From JBAXEO01 sp964541375 (GTDB lineage: Bacteria; Actinomycetota; Coriobacteriia; Anaerosomatales; JAAXUF01), in NCBI GenBank assembly GCA_964541375.1, contig CAZIPT010000060.1, positions 1 to 14,917 of the forward strand: 14,917 bases of DNA, read 5' to 3'. The notes beneath the pieces are model-generated. The model did not search any database. It saw only the letters and a program-made list of their open reading frames with translations, and was not told where the DNA came from. Shown piece by piece: positions 5,678 to 13,721 of this stretch; position 1 is the first letter of the stretch; each line of letters opens with the position of its first letter. Made by a program: the position numbers and the translations under genes.

Positions 5678-6511
5678 ATGGACCGCTACCAGCAGAAGAC
5701 AGGGCGTCGCACCGTTCGCGCTCTCGGTGCCGCGCTCGCTGCCGCAACGCTCGTCACGGCCGCGCTGCTAACGGGCTGCGCATCGCAAAAGGCTGCGCCG
5801 GTTGCCGCCGAGGCCCAGCCGGTCGAGCTGAGCGTGAGCGCCGCCACGACACTCAAGTCCGCGTTCACCGAGCTGGCGCCGGAGTTTGAGAAGGCCAACA
5901 ACGCCAAGCTCGTGGTCAACTACGGTGCGTCCGGAGTTCTCCAGAAGCAGATTGAAGGCGGCGCACCCTGCGACGTGTTCGCCTCGGCAAGTGCCGTCCA
6001 GGTTGATGCGCTGATCGCACAGGGGCTCATCTCGGCGGACTCGACAGAGACGTTCGCGAGCAACGACCTGGTCATCATCGTGCCGGCCAGCAACCCCGCC
6101 GGTGTCACGACGCCGGCAGAACTCGCGAAAGCGACCAAGCTCGTCACCGGCAATCCCGAGACGGCCGCGCACGGCACCAAGGCTAAGGAGTTCCTGACCG
6201 GGCTCGGCGCCTGGGACGCGCTGCAGCCCAAGTTCGTTTTCGCCGAGAACGCCGCACAGACCGTGGACTACGTCGCACGCGGCGAGGTCGACGCCGGCCT
6301 GGTCTTCGCCAGTGAGGTGACCGGCAACGACGCCGTGAAGGTCGTCTACACGGTGCCCAAGGGCGCGATCAAGCCGGTTCGCTACGTGGCCGCTCCCATC
6401 AAGGCGACCACCCAGTCCGCACTCGCCGAGAAGTTCGTCGCCTTCCTGCTGACCCCTAAGGCGCAGAAGGCCCTGCTCGTCAACGGATTCAAGCCAGCCC
6501 CTGCGAAGTAG
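5678..6511 (+). CDS. modA: Molybdate ABC transporter substrate-binding lipoprotein ModA
   Basis: This 277-residue extracytoplasmic binding protein captures molybdate (possibly tungstate) for the ModBC transporter. Basic residues followed by a hydrophobic stretch and the lipobox LLTGC (Cys34) mark a lipoprotein signal peptide, so the mature protein is probably membrane-anchored. The ModA fold begins with VELSVSAATTLKSAFTEL. Ser54 and Ser85 (in NYGASGVL) fit two oxyanion ligands, and QTVDYVARGEVDAGLVFASE is the late ModA block. At the place where E. coli ModA has a ligand tyrosine (GIVY-type), this protein has Phe210, and the nearby GNPETAAHGTKAK block lacks the usual proline and tyrosine. It directly follows nifB, after CAGGAG and a six-base spacer, and precedes modB by 27 bases. 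Confidence 0.92.
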   Translation: MDRYQQKTGRRTVRALGAALAAATLVTAALLTGCASQKAAPVAAEAQPVELSVSAATTLKSAFTELAPEFEKANNAKLVVNYGASGVLQKQIEGGAPCDVFASASAVQVDALIAQGLISADSTETFASNDLVIIVPASNPAGVTTPAELAKATKLVTGNPETAAHGTKAKEFLTGLGAWDALQPKFVFAENAAQTVDYVARGEVDAGLVFASEVTGNDAVKVVYTVPKGAIKPVRYVAAPIKATTQSALAEKFVAFLLTPKAQKALLVNGFKPAPAK

Positions 6512-6538
6512 CCATCCCCCAGCTGCCGAGAGGTCACG

Positions 6539-7219
6539 ATGTCCGCACTTGCCGAAATCGCGTTTCCACTTCGCCTGTCGCTCCAGGTGGCGTTGCTGGC
6601 GACCGTTGCAGTAGCGGCTGTGGGCCTGCCGCTCGCGTACCTGTTGGCGACGCGCGAATTCCGTGGCAAAGCCGTGCTCGACGTGGCCGTGACCCTTCCA
6701 CTCGTGTTGCCGCCCATCGTCACCGGCTACTACTTGCTGCTGATCATCGGCAAGAATGGAATCCTCGGCACTGCACTCGCCGCGGCCGGGCTACCCGCGC
6801 CACAGCTGACCTTCACCTGGCAGGCTGCGGTGCTCGCGTCATTCGTGGTCGCACTGCCCTTCACGGTCAAGACGGCGCGTGCAGCGTTCGAGGCGGTCGA
6901 TCCCGCACTGGTAGCGACGTCATACACCCTCGGGCGCTCCGAGCTCGCGACCGCGGGGCTCGTGATGGCGCCGCTCGCGCTTCGCGGCATCCTCGCAGGG
7001 CTCGTGCTCTCCTTCGCCCGCGCGCTGGGCGAGTTCGGCGCCACCATCATGGTGGCCGGCAACATACCCGGACGCACCAACACCATGCCGCTCGAAATCT
7101 ACAACGCCGTGGTCTACGGCGACTGGGGCTCGGCGACGCTCCTTGTCGTGCTGTTCACGGTTGTCTCGGCCGGGTTCCTCTTCGGAGCTAACCGGCTGGC
7201 GAAGGCGGTGTCGTGGTGA
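6539..7219 (+). CDS. modB: Molybdate ABC transporter permease ModB
   Basis: This 226-residue integral membrane protein forms the transmembrane channel of the molybdate importer. About five or six hydrophobic helices are visible, starting near residue 12 (LSLQVALLATVAVAAVGLPL) and ending in LLVVLFTVVSAGFLFG. The cytoplasmic coupling segment RALGEFGATIMVAGNIPGRT is an almost perfect ModB EAA-loop signature, with TMPLEIYNAVVYGD following. Length is normal for ModB. It overlaps modC by seven bases, indicating translational coupling, and is preceded by a GAGAGG ribosome-binding site. Confidence 0.95.
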   Translation: MSALAEIAFPLRLSLQVALLATVAVAAVGLPLAYLLATREFRGKAVLDVAVTLPLVLPPIVTGYYLLLIIGKNGILGTALAAAGLPAPQLTFTWQAAVLASFVVALPFTVKTARAAFEAVDPALVATSYTLGRSELATAGLVMAPLALRGILAGLVLSFARALGEFGATIMVAGNIPGRTNTMPLEIYNAVVYGDWGSATLLVVLFTVVSAGFLFGANRLAKAVSW

Positions 7220-7977
7220 ACGGATTCGCGCTGAAGGTCCACAAGCGGCTGCCCGGATTCGATCTGGACACCGGCTGGCGCAGCGACAGCGGATTCACGG
7301 TGCTGTTCGGCTACTCGGGAGCCGGAAAGTCGCTCACGCTCTCGATGCTGACCGGCACCATGCGCCCAGACTCGGGTCGCGTCACCTTTGGTGACGAGGT
7401 GCTCGTGGACACCGAGCGCGGCATCTTCGTTCCCCCGCAGGCGCGCGGCTTCGGCTACGTCTCGCAGTCCGCCGAGCTCTTTCCGCACCTCACCGTCGTG
7501 CGAAACGTCGCCTTTGGCCTGCATCGTCTCCCCCGCGCGCAACGCGCGGAACGCATTGCCGAGATGCTCGATGCCTTCGGCCTGACCGGCCTCGCCGGCA
7601 AACTCCCGCGCGAACTCTCCGGCGGTCAGAAGCAGCGCGCCGCTCTCGCTCGGGCGCTGGCCCCCCACCCGCGAGCGCTGCTGCTCGACGAACCGCTCTC
7701 GGCGCTCGACCTCCCGGTGCGCGTCGAGATGCGTGCGCTACTGCGCGAGGTACAGATCACCGAGAACATTCCCGTGGTCATGGTCACTCACGACCTCTAC
7801 GAAGCCGCGACACTGGCCGATTCGCTCGTCGTCTACGGCGGTGGCGGCGTCGTGCAGACCGGCACCGCCACCGAGCTCATCGGCGATCCGGGCACTCCTG
7901 AGATCCGGCGCCTCTTGCACGCCATAGTACTGCCGCCTGGGGTACTGACGCCGCGTGCGCTGACCGATGCGGCATAG
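7213..7977 (+). CDS. modC: Molybdate ABC transporter ATP-binding protein ModC, lacking the regulatory Mop domain
   Basis: This 254-residue ABC ATPase powers the ModAB importer. Walker A is GYSGAGKS (33-40), the Q-loop lies in GYVSQSAELF, the signature is LSGGQKQR (135-142), Walker B is LLLDE (156-160) and the switch histidine is His193 in VMVTHDLYEA. Typical E. coli-like ModC is about 350 residues because of a C-terminal molybdate-binding TOBE/Mop domain. Here the protein stops about 40 residues after the ATPase core with no such domain, and a free-standing mop gene follows 51 bases later. The start is a GTG inside the end of modB; a second GTG immediately follows, so the exact first residue is uncertain by one codon. 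Confidence 0.92.
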   Translation: MVNGFALKVHKRLPGFDLDTGWRSDSGFTVLFGYSGAGKSLTLSMLTGTMRPDSGRVTFGDEVLVDTERGIFVPPQARGFGYVSQSAELFPHLTVVRNVAFGLHRLPRAQRAERIAEMLDAFGLTGLAGKLPRELSGGQKQRAALARALAPHPRALLLDEPLSALDLPVRVEMRALLREVQITENIPVVMVTHDLYEAATLADSLVVYGGGGVVQTGTATELIGDPGTPEIRRLLHAIVLPPGVLTPRALTDAA

Positions 7978-8028
7978 CGAGTCGCGGCCCATGCCGCCGC
8001 CTCCGCCGCCCGACAGAAGGGATCCACC

Positions 8029-8235
8029 ATGCAGCTCTCAGCCAGAAACCAGCTCACCGGCACCATCGTCTCGATTGTTCGAGGCCCGGTCACCGCGCTC
8101 GTGAAGCTCGACGTCGCCGGACAGCACGTCAGCGCGACGCTGACGTCCGAGGCCGCCGACGACCTCGGCCTCGTCGAGGGCAAGGAAGTCGTCGCGATCT
8201 TCAAGGCGAGCGCCGTCATTCTCGGCGTCGAGTAG
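8029..8235 (+). CDS. mop: Molbindin (Mop), small molybdate-binding protein
   Basis: This 68-residue protein is a single TOBE/Mop domain. The opening SARNQLTGTIVSIVRGPVTA, the middle VKLDVAGQHVSATLTSEAAD and the close GKEVVAIFKASAVILGV are characteristic. Mop proteins form hexamers with oxyanion sites at subunit interfaces and act as cytoplasmic molybdate stores or buffers. They are frequently tied to nitrogenase or molybdenum genes, as in Clostridium pasteurianum. The start is supported by AGAAGGGA a few bases upstream. It could also regulate the truncated ModC in trans, which is inference. The trmO gene begins one base after its stop. Confidence 0.93.
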   Translation: MQLSARNQLTGTIVSIVRGPVTALVKLDVAGQHVSATLTSEAADDLGLVEGKEVVAIFKASAVILGVE

Positions 8236-8236
8236 C

Positions 8237-8704
8237 GTGAGCCAACAACTCGAACCCATCGGCACCATCCGCACCCCATTCGGCGACAAGGACGACACGC
8301 CGATTCAGGGCGCGTTTCGGCCCGAAGCTGAAGGCGTCGTCGAGGTCCTCGCCGAATACTCCGACGGCCTTGCCGACATCGACGGATTCACCCACCTCAT
8401 CCTGCTCTACGAGTTCGACCGCGCAGCGCCGGTCGAACTCGTGAGGCAGACGTTTCTCGGCGACGTGCCGCATGGCCTGTTCGCAACTCGTCACCCCGCG
8501 CGGCCCAACGGTATCGGACTCACGATCGTTCGGCTGCTGTCCCGCGAGGGCTGCGCCCTGAAGGTCGGCGGGATCGATGTGCTCGACGAGACGCCGCTTC
8601 TCGACATCAAGCCCTACATCCCGCGTTTCGACAGCTTTGCGGATGCGTCCGAAGGCTGGCTCGCAGGTCTGCCCGAGCGCCCAAAGCCGGCGGGCCGAGA
8701 ATAG
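8237..8704 (+). CDS. trmO: TrmO-family (TsaA/YaeB, UPF0066) tRNA t6A37 methyltransferase
   Basis: This 155-residue protein has the single-sheeted TrmO beta-barrel signature. Visible are the N-terminal LEPIGTIRTPF, the SAM-site block ATRHPARPNGIGLT (83-96) and LLDIKPYIPRFD (121-132). Characterised TrmO adds a methyl group to N6-threonylcarbamoyladenosine at tRNA position 37. It lacks the longer C-terminal domain of E. coli TrmO. The start is a GTG one base after the mop stop, so it is cotranscribed with the nifB-mod-mop unit. This placement suggests a role linked to molybdenum or nitrogen fixation, but the sequence gives no proof, and family membership alone does not show the substrate. Confidence 0.87.
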   Translation: MSQQLEPIGTIRTPFGDKDDTPIQGAFRPEAEGVVEVLAEYSDGLADIDGFTHLILLYEFDRAAPVELVRQTFLGDVPHGLFATRHPARPNGIGLTIVRLLSREGCALKVGGIDVLDETPLLDIKPYIPRFDSFADASEGWLAGLPERPKPAGRE

Positions 8705-8711
8705 CCTGAAC

Positions 8712-8758
8712 ACGAGGACGACGGCTCTCGGCGTGTGCAGCCGCGCGCGTCGCCTCGT
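8712..8758 (+). terminator. Possible bidirectional stem-loop between convergent trmO and nifA
   Basis: In the 54-bp gap between the two convergent genes, ACGAGG-A-CGACG (8712-8723) can pair with CGTCGCCTCGT (8748-8758), leaving one bulged A and a 24-base loop. No T-run follows on either strand, so this is a weak candidate for a terminator or a transcription-collision buffer. Confidence 0.3.
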
Positions 8759-10282
<1,524 letters not shown>

Positions 10283-10301
10283 GAGCCCAAGTGAAACACG
10301 G

Positions 10302-10334
10302 CGCTGTTTCGGCGCGGTTTCGGTGCGGATTCGG
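10302..10334 (-). repeat. Three tandem 11-bp repeats just upstream of nifA
   Basis: On the nifA strand the units read CCGAATCCGCA, CCGAAACCGCG and CCGAAACAGCG with no spacing, followed by another CCG. They lie about 20-52 bases before the nifA ATG. An 11-bp period places identical bases on one face of the helix, as for a multimeric protein site, but the copies are imperfect and partly GC-simple, so chance is possible. Confidence 0.5.
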
Positions 10335-10368
10335 TTCGCGCACGCGTCAATCTTGCATCGGAACGCCG

Positions 10369-10644
10369 CTACCGCCGCGACGCCCAGTACGCGTCGGCCT
10401 CGGCCTCCATGGCGTCGAGCCGCGAGTAGTAGTCCGGGAACTCCTTGAGGTGCGCCCACGCGATCTTGCTGGTGAGCGTCAAGTCGTCGTTGGTCACGTT
10501 GGTCTCCGGGTCGCGTGCTCCATGTTCGAGCTCGACCTCAAGGCCCCTGCGGAACTGCTCGGCATCGAACTCGGTCCAGTCAATCCCAACCGCGGTGCCG
10601 AGCGCTCGTGCTTCTTCCAGGTCGAACCGCCGCTTGCCTGTCAC
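10369..10644 (-). CDS. Small conserved protein of DUF5661 type
   Basis: This is a 91-residue acidic soluble protein with no signal peptide or membrane segment. The core, including WTEFDAEQFRRGLEVELEHG, then DPETNVTNDDLTLTSKIA and AHLKEFPDYYSRLDAMEAEA, matches what I recall of the DUF5661 family, whose function is unknown. The name is from memory and should be treated as probable. The HLKE-PDYY-RLD pattern also occurs in small proteins near phage or plasmid genes, so family context is not informative. It starts at GTG (AGAGGCAGG upstream) and ends 86 bases before the nifA ATG on the same strand, so it may share a transcript with nifA. It is divergent from the 10800 gene across a 155-bp region. 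Confidence 0.75.
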   Translation of the reverse strand: MTGKRRFDLEEARALGTAVGIDWTEFDAEQFRRGLEVELEHGARDPETNVTNDDLTLTSKIAWAHLKEFPDYYSRLDAMEAEADAYWASRR

Positions 10645-10724
10645 GGTGTACCTGCCTCTCGTCCAATCCCTGTTGGTGTCTCGATTCTACCCACTCGTCG
10701 CTCAGCCGCCGTAACCGTCGAATC

Positions 10725-10753
10725 TTGACAGCGGTAAGTTGACGGTGTAAAGA
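10725..10753 (+). promoter_or_regulatory. Candidate promoter and repeat operator of the SDR-TetR operon
   Basis: A perfect -35 TTGACA (10725-10730) is followed, after 17 bases, by TAAAGA (10748-10753), a weak -10. The start site would be near 10760, 40 bases before the ATG. The same segment is a 14-bp tandem repeat (TTGACAGCGGTAAG then TTGACGGTGTAAAG, 10 of 14 identical), and ACCGTC (10715-10720) with GACGGT (10741-10746) form an inverted repeat across the -35. These are plausible sites for the TetR regulator encoded in the operon. On the opposite strand TAGAAT (10684-10689) could serve as a -10 for the divergent DUF5661 gene, though no good -35 goes with it. Confidence 0.45.
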
Positions 10754-10799
10754 TAGCCGTATCGCGGGGGCGGTCCCTCGCCGGAGAAGGGAGCGCGCA

Positions 10800-11741
10800 A
10801 TGTCTGACAACCTCCATGTGGTCTTTGGCACCGGTCCCGTCGGAAGCTGGATCGCCACTGTTCTCACCGAGCGTGGTGAGCGGGTTCGCGCGATCAACCG
10901 TTCCGGCAAGACCAACGACCTCATGCCTGCCGGCGTCGAGATCGTCTCGGCGGATGCAAGCAATACCGCGCAAGCGATTCAGGCTGCCGACGGCGCCACG
11001 GTCGTCTACCAGGCGCTCAATCCCCCTTACCACCAGTGGGGCGAACTCTTCCCCGGTCTGCAGGCGGGTGCTCTCGCCGCGGCTAAGGCGGCAGGCGCGC
11101 GCTACGTCTCGGTCGACAACCTCTACATGTACGGCCTAGTGAATGGCTCCATCACCGAGGACTCTCCCATCGCGCCCGATAGCCGCAAGGGCGAGCTGCG
11201 CGCCCGCATGGCAGCCGACGTTCTCGCGGCCCACAAAGCCGGCGAGGTGCAAGCCGCGATCTTGCGATCGAGCGACTACTACGGGCCCGGCGTCACCTTG
11301 TCGGCGTTCGGCGCTCGAACGTTCGAGCCGCTGCTGGCGGGCAAGGGCGGCGAGGCGACCGGCAACGCCGACCTGCCGCACTCGTTCGCATACATCGAGG
11401 ATGTCGGCCGCGCGGCCGTGGCGCTCGCGGCCAACGAGGACTTGCTCGGCGGGATATGGTTCACGCCACACGCCGCTGCACAGACGCAGCGCGCGATGAT
11501 CGAAGAGGCCTCGAGCCAGCTCGGCGTAAAGCCGCGCGTCAGCACCGTGAGCCCGCTGATGATGCGCATGGCGGGGCTCTTCTCACCTCCCGTGCGCGAG
11601 ATGGGCGAGATGATGTACGAGTTCACGAACCCGTTCATCGTCGATTCGAGCAAGAGCGATCGAGCGCTCGGGCTCTCGGCGACACCGATCACCGAAGGCT
11701 TGGCCCGCACCCTGGACTGGTACCGAAACCGGGCGCGCTAG
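10800..11741 (+). CDS. NAD(P)-dependent epimerase/dehydratase family protein (atypical SDR)
   Basis: This 313-residue protein starts with a Rossmann nucleotide-binding motif, GTGPVGSWI (residues 10-18, a GXGXXG variant), and contains later epimerase-family blocks (VDNLYMYG, EDSPIAP, ILRSSDYYGPGV, HSFAYIEDVGRA). I do not see the catalytic YXXXK of classical SDRs, which puts it with atypical or extended members whose activity cannot be predicted from sequence. The best guess is a sugar-nucleotide-like epimerase or quinone/flavonoid-type reductase fold. The start is supported by GGAGAAGGGAG a few bases upstream. The TetR gene starts immediately after its stop, so this is the first gene of a four-gene operon that is probably repressed by that TetR. 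Confidence 0.82.
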   Translation: MSDNLHVVFGTGPVGSWIATVLTERGERVRAINRSGKTNDLMPAGVEIVSADASNTAQAIQAADGATVVYQALNPPYHQWGELFPGLQAGALAAAKAAGARYVSVDNLYMYGLVNGSITEDSPIAPDSRKGELRARMAADVLAAHKAGEVQAAILRSSDYYGPGVTLSAFGARTFEPLLAGKGGEATGNADLPHSFAYIEDVGRAAVALAANEDLLGGIWFTPHAAAQTQRAMIEEASSQLGVKPRVSTVSPLMMRMAGLFSPPVREMGEMMYEFTNPFIVDSSKSDRALGLSATPITEGLARTLDWYRNRAR

Positions 11742-12419
11742 ATGAGCGCCAAGGACGCCTATCACCACGGCAACCTACGCCGGGCACTGCTCGATGAGGC
11801 GCTCGCGCTCATCGCCGAGAAGGGCGTCGAGGGCCTGTCTCTGCGCGAGGTCGCCGCACGGGTCGGCGTGAGCCATGCCGCGCCCTACCATCACTTCGCC
11901 GACAAGACGGCGCTTGTTCACGCGCTCGCACACGAAGGCATGTCGCTTATGGACGACCAAATGGCGGCGGCCGAGGAGGCCTCGGGCAGCGACCCCAAGG
12001 AGCGACTCCTCGGCATCGGCATGGCCTACGTCATCTTCGCTGTCGAGCGCCCCGACTACTACGCCGCCATGAACGCGCCCGAGATCAACAATCCGGACGC
12101 ACAGGTGGATGCGCTGCAGCCGCCTGAGGCCCAGGGCAACACGTGGCAGCGGCTCTTGAACGCGATCGTGGCCTGCCAGGAGACCGGCGAAATGCCGCAG
12201 GGTGATCCCGTCATTCTCGGCGTGTACCTGTGGTCGCTTGTGCATGGACTCGCGGAGTTGTGGCGCAACGGACCGCTTTCGCTGATGCCCCAGGCCGCCG
12301 ACGGACTGGAGCCGCTGGCTCGCAGCGTACTGATGGCCGCACTCGGCTCGATGGAAGCGGCCGCCGAGAAGAACGACGGCGCCGCGTGGCGCCCGTGTGC
12401 AACGGAGGAATCACAATGA
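11742..12419 (+). CDS. TetR/AcrR-family transcriptional regulator
   Basis: This is a 225-residue regulator. The N-terminal DNA-binding domain (about residues 8-58) has the TetR pattern, with helix-turn-helix LSLREVAARVGVSHAAPYHHF. The C-terminal half (ERLLGIGMAYVIFAVERPDYYAAM, then ILGVYLWSLVHGLAELW) resembles the WHG-type TetR C-terminal ligand domain, which is not specific enough to name the inducer. The gene abuts the SDR stop with no gap and overlaps the next gene by ATGA, so it is an internal gene of the operon it most likely represses. Its operator would be in the 10645-10799 divergent region. Confidence 0.9.
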   Translation: MSAKDAYHHGNLRRALLDEALALIAEKGVEGLSLREVAARVGVSHAAPYHHFADKTALVHALAHEGMSLMDDQMAAAEEASGSDPKERLLGIGMAYVIFAVERPDYYAAMNAPEINNPDAQVDALQPPEAQGNTWQRLLNAIVACQETGEMPQGDPVILGVYLWSLVHGLAELWRNGPLSLMPQAADGLEPLARSVLMAALGSMEAAAEKNDGAAWRPCATEESQ

Positions 12420-12994
12420 AGGCCTTGATCCTGGACGCTGCGCGCGCGGACGATGCCACCACGACCGCGGCTGCGGATGCGCTCGAAACTCGTATGACTG
12501 TGATCGGCTATGACCTCGAGCGGGTTCTCATACGCGATTTGGATGTACGCGCCTGCACCGGCTGCTTTGACTGCTGGACCCGCACCCCGGGCGAGTGCGT
12601 GATCGACGACGACGCGCGTCGCGTCAGTCGAAGCATCGCGACCGCCGACGTATGCGCAGTCGTGACCCCGGTGAGCTACGGGTGCTATGGCTCGCTGGCG
12701 AAGAGCGTTCTCGATCGGCAGATCTGCCTGGTGCTGCCACACTTCACGATGGTCGACGGCGAGGTTCATCATGTGCCGCGTTACGACCGCTACCCGGTGT
12801 GGCTCGCCCTTGGAACGCTCCCCATAGCCGACGCCGAGCAGACCGCGCTCTTCTCGCGTCTCGTCGAGCGCAACTCCGTCAACATGCACAACCCTACCCA
12901 CGGCTCACAGGTCGTCGTCGGCAACGAGTCGCCCATGGCTGCCGTCGAGTCGTTGCTTGCACAAGCCCAACTCGGGACGGAGGTGCCCGCATGA
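12416..12994 (+). CDS. Flavodoxin-family protein with Isf-like cysteine motif
   Basis: This 192-residue protein of the NADPH-dependent FMN reductase / flavodoxin superfamily carries a compact cysteine motif CTGCFDCWTRTPGEC (Cys47, Cys50, Cys53 and Cys61; CX2CX2CX7C) followed by VIDDDARRV. A related motif binds a 4Fe-4S cluster in iron-sulfur flavoproteins (Isf). Similar CXGCXXCWXKTPGXC motifs also occur in many flavodoxin-family reductases, so cluster binding is plausible but not proven. The flavin-site loop TPVSYGCYGSLAK follows, leading into a helix. The ATG lies after AACGGAGG, overlaps the TetR stop, and its own stop overlaps the next gene's start, so it is translated within the same operon. 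Confidence 0.82.
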   Translation: MKALILDAARADDATTTAAADALETRMTVIGYDLERVLIRDLDVRACTGCFDCWTRTPGECVIDDDARRVSRSIATADVCAVVTPVSYGCYGSLAKSVLDRQICLVLPHFTMVDGEVHHVPRYDRYPVWLALGTLPIADAEQTALFSRLVERNSVNMHNPTHGSQVVVGNESPMAAVESLLAQAQLGTEVPA

Positions 12995-13659
12995 GCCGAG
13001 CGATCCTGCTGGTGGGAAGCCCCAAACCAGGAAAGAGCGCATCGCGCACGTTCGCCGAGGCGGTCGGCACGAGGCTGGAAGCCCACGGGCTCAACACCCG
13101 AATCGAACGCATCACTCCGAGCTTCCGCAACGAGGCTCGTCTCGGCGAGCTGCTCGGCGGTATCGCTGAGTCCGACCTGGTCGTGCTGTCGTTCCCCGTG
13201 TACTGGGACGCGGTTCCCGCCCCGGTACTGCGACTCCTCGAGGCATGGGCCGCGGCCGCTGCCGACGGCTCGATGCCGGCAGCCCGGAGGCGCCTCGCAG
13301 TCCTCACCCAGTGCGGTTTCCCGGAAGCATCGCACTGCCAGGTCGCCATCGACGTCTGTCGCCTCTTCGCCCGGAAGACCGGAGTCACTTGGTCGGGTGC
13401 GCTGGCGTTTGGGATGGGCGGCGCGATTGAAGGCGGCTCTGTCGAGCAGTCGCCATTGCGCCCGCGCCTGACCGATTTGGACGCAGCAGTGGACGCTCTG
13501 GCGTCGAGCGAGGCCATCCCCGCGGCCTCGCTCGAATCCTTCGCCCGCCCACTCGTCCCGGCGTGGGGGTACCCGCTTCTAGGCGGCTATCTCTGGTCTC
13601 GGCAGGCAAAGAGGAAGGGCTGCAGCGAGCCTCTCACACTGAAGCGATACTCCGCGTGA
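12991..13659 (+). CDS. Flavodoxin-fold NAD(P)H-dependent oxidoreductase
   Basis: This 222-residue protein has a flavodoxin-like fold. The N-terminus SRAILLVGSPKPGKSASRTF is the phosphate-binding loop for FMN, and LVVLSFPVYWDAVPAPVLRLLEAW is the second flavin-contact strand and loop typical of NAD(P)H dehydrogenase or FMN reductase-like proteins. There is no cysteine cluster like that of its upstream neighbour. The C-terminus (FARPLVPAWGYPLLGGYLW, then a basic RQAKRKG) is longer than in a minimal flavodoxin and could touch a membrane or partner. The start overlaps the previous stop (ATGA) with GGAGG upstream. The two adjacent reductases may work as a pair. The substrate is unknown. Confidence 0.8.
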   Translation: MSRAILLVGSPKPGKSASRTFAEAVGTRLEAHGLNTRIERITPSFRNEARLGELLGGIAESDLVVLSFPVYWDAVPAPVLRLLEAWAAAAADGSMPAARRRLAVLTQCGFPEASHCQVAIDVCRLFARKTGVTWSGALAFGMGGAIEGGSVEQSPLRPRLTDLDAAVDALASSEAIPAASLESFARPLVPAWGYPLLGGYLWSRQAKRKGCSEPLTLKRYSA

Positions 13660-13721
13660 GCGGCCGATCTCAGACGAGGATTCGCTTCACCTTCTCGGTA
13701 GGCAGGTAGGACGCGGAGGGT

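Noticed and set aside
10283..10459. 59-codon upstream extension of nifA
   Set aside because: The frame is open but would overlap the DUF5661 gene, and the encoded arginine/alanine-rich stretch is not like a GAF N-terminus. Kept only as a caveat.
12059..12901. 280-codon open frame on the minus strand inside tetR and the flavoprotein gene
   Set aside because: GC-driven shadow frame opposite two genes with clear family motifs.
13660..13721. Terminator between the FMN reductase and catalase genes
   Set aside because: I could find only short, unconvincing pairings and no T-tract in this 62-bp gap.
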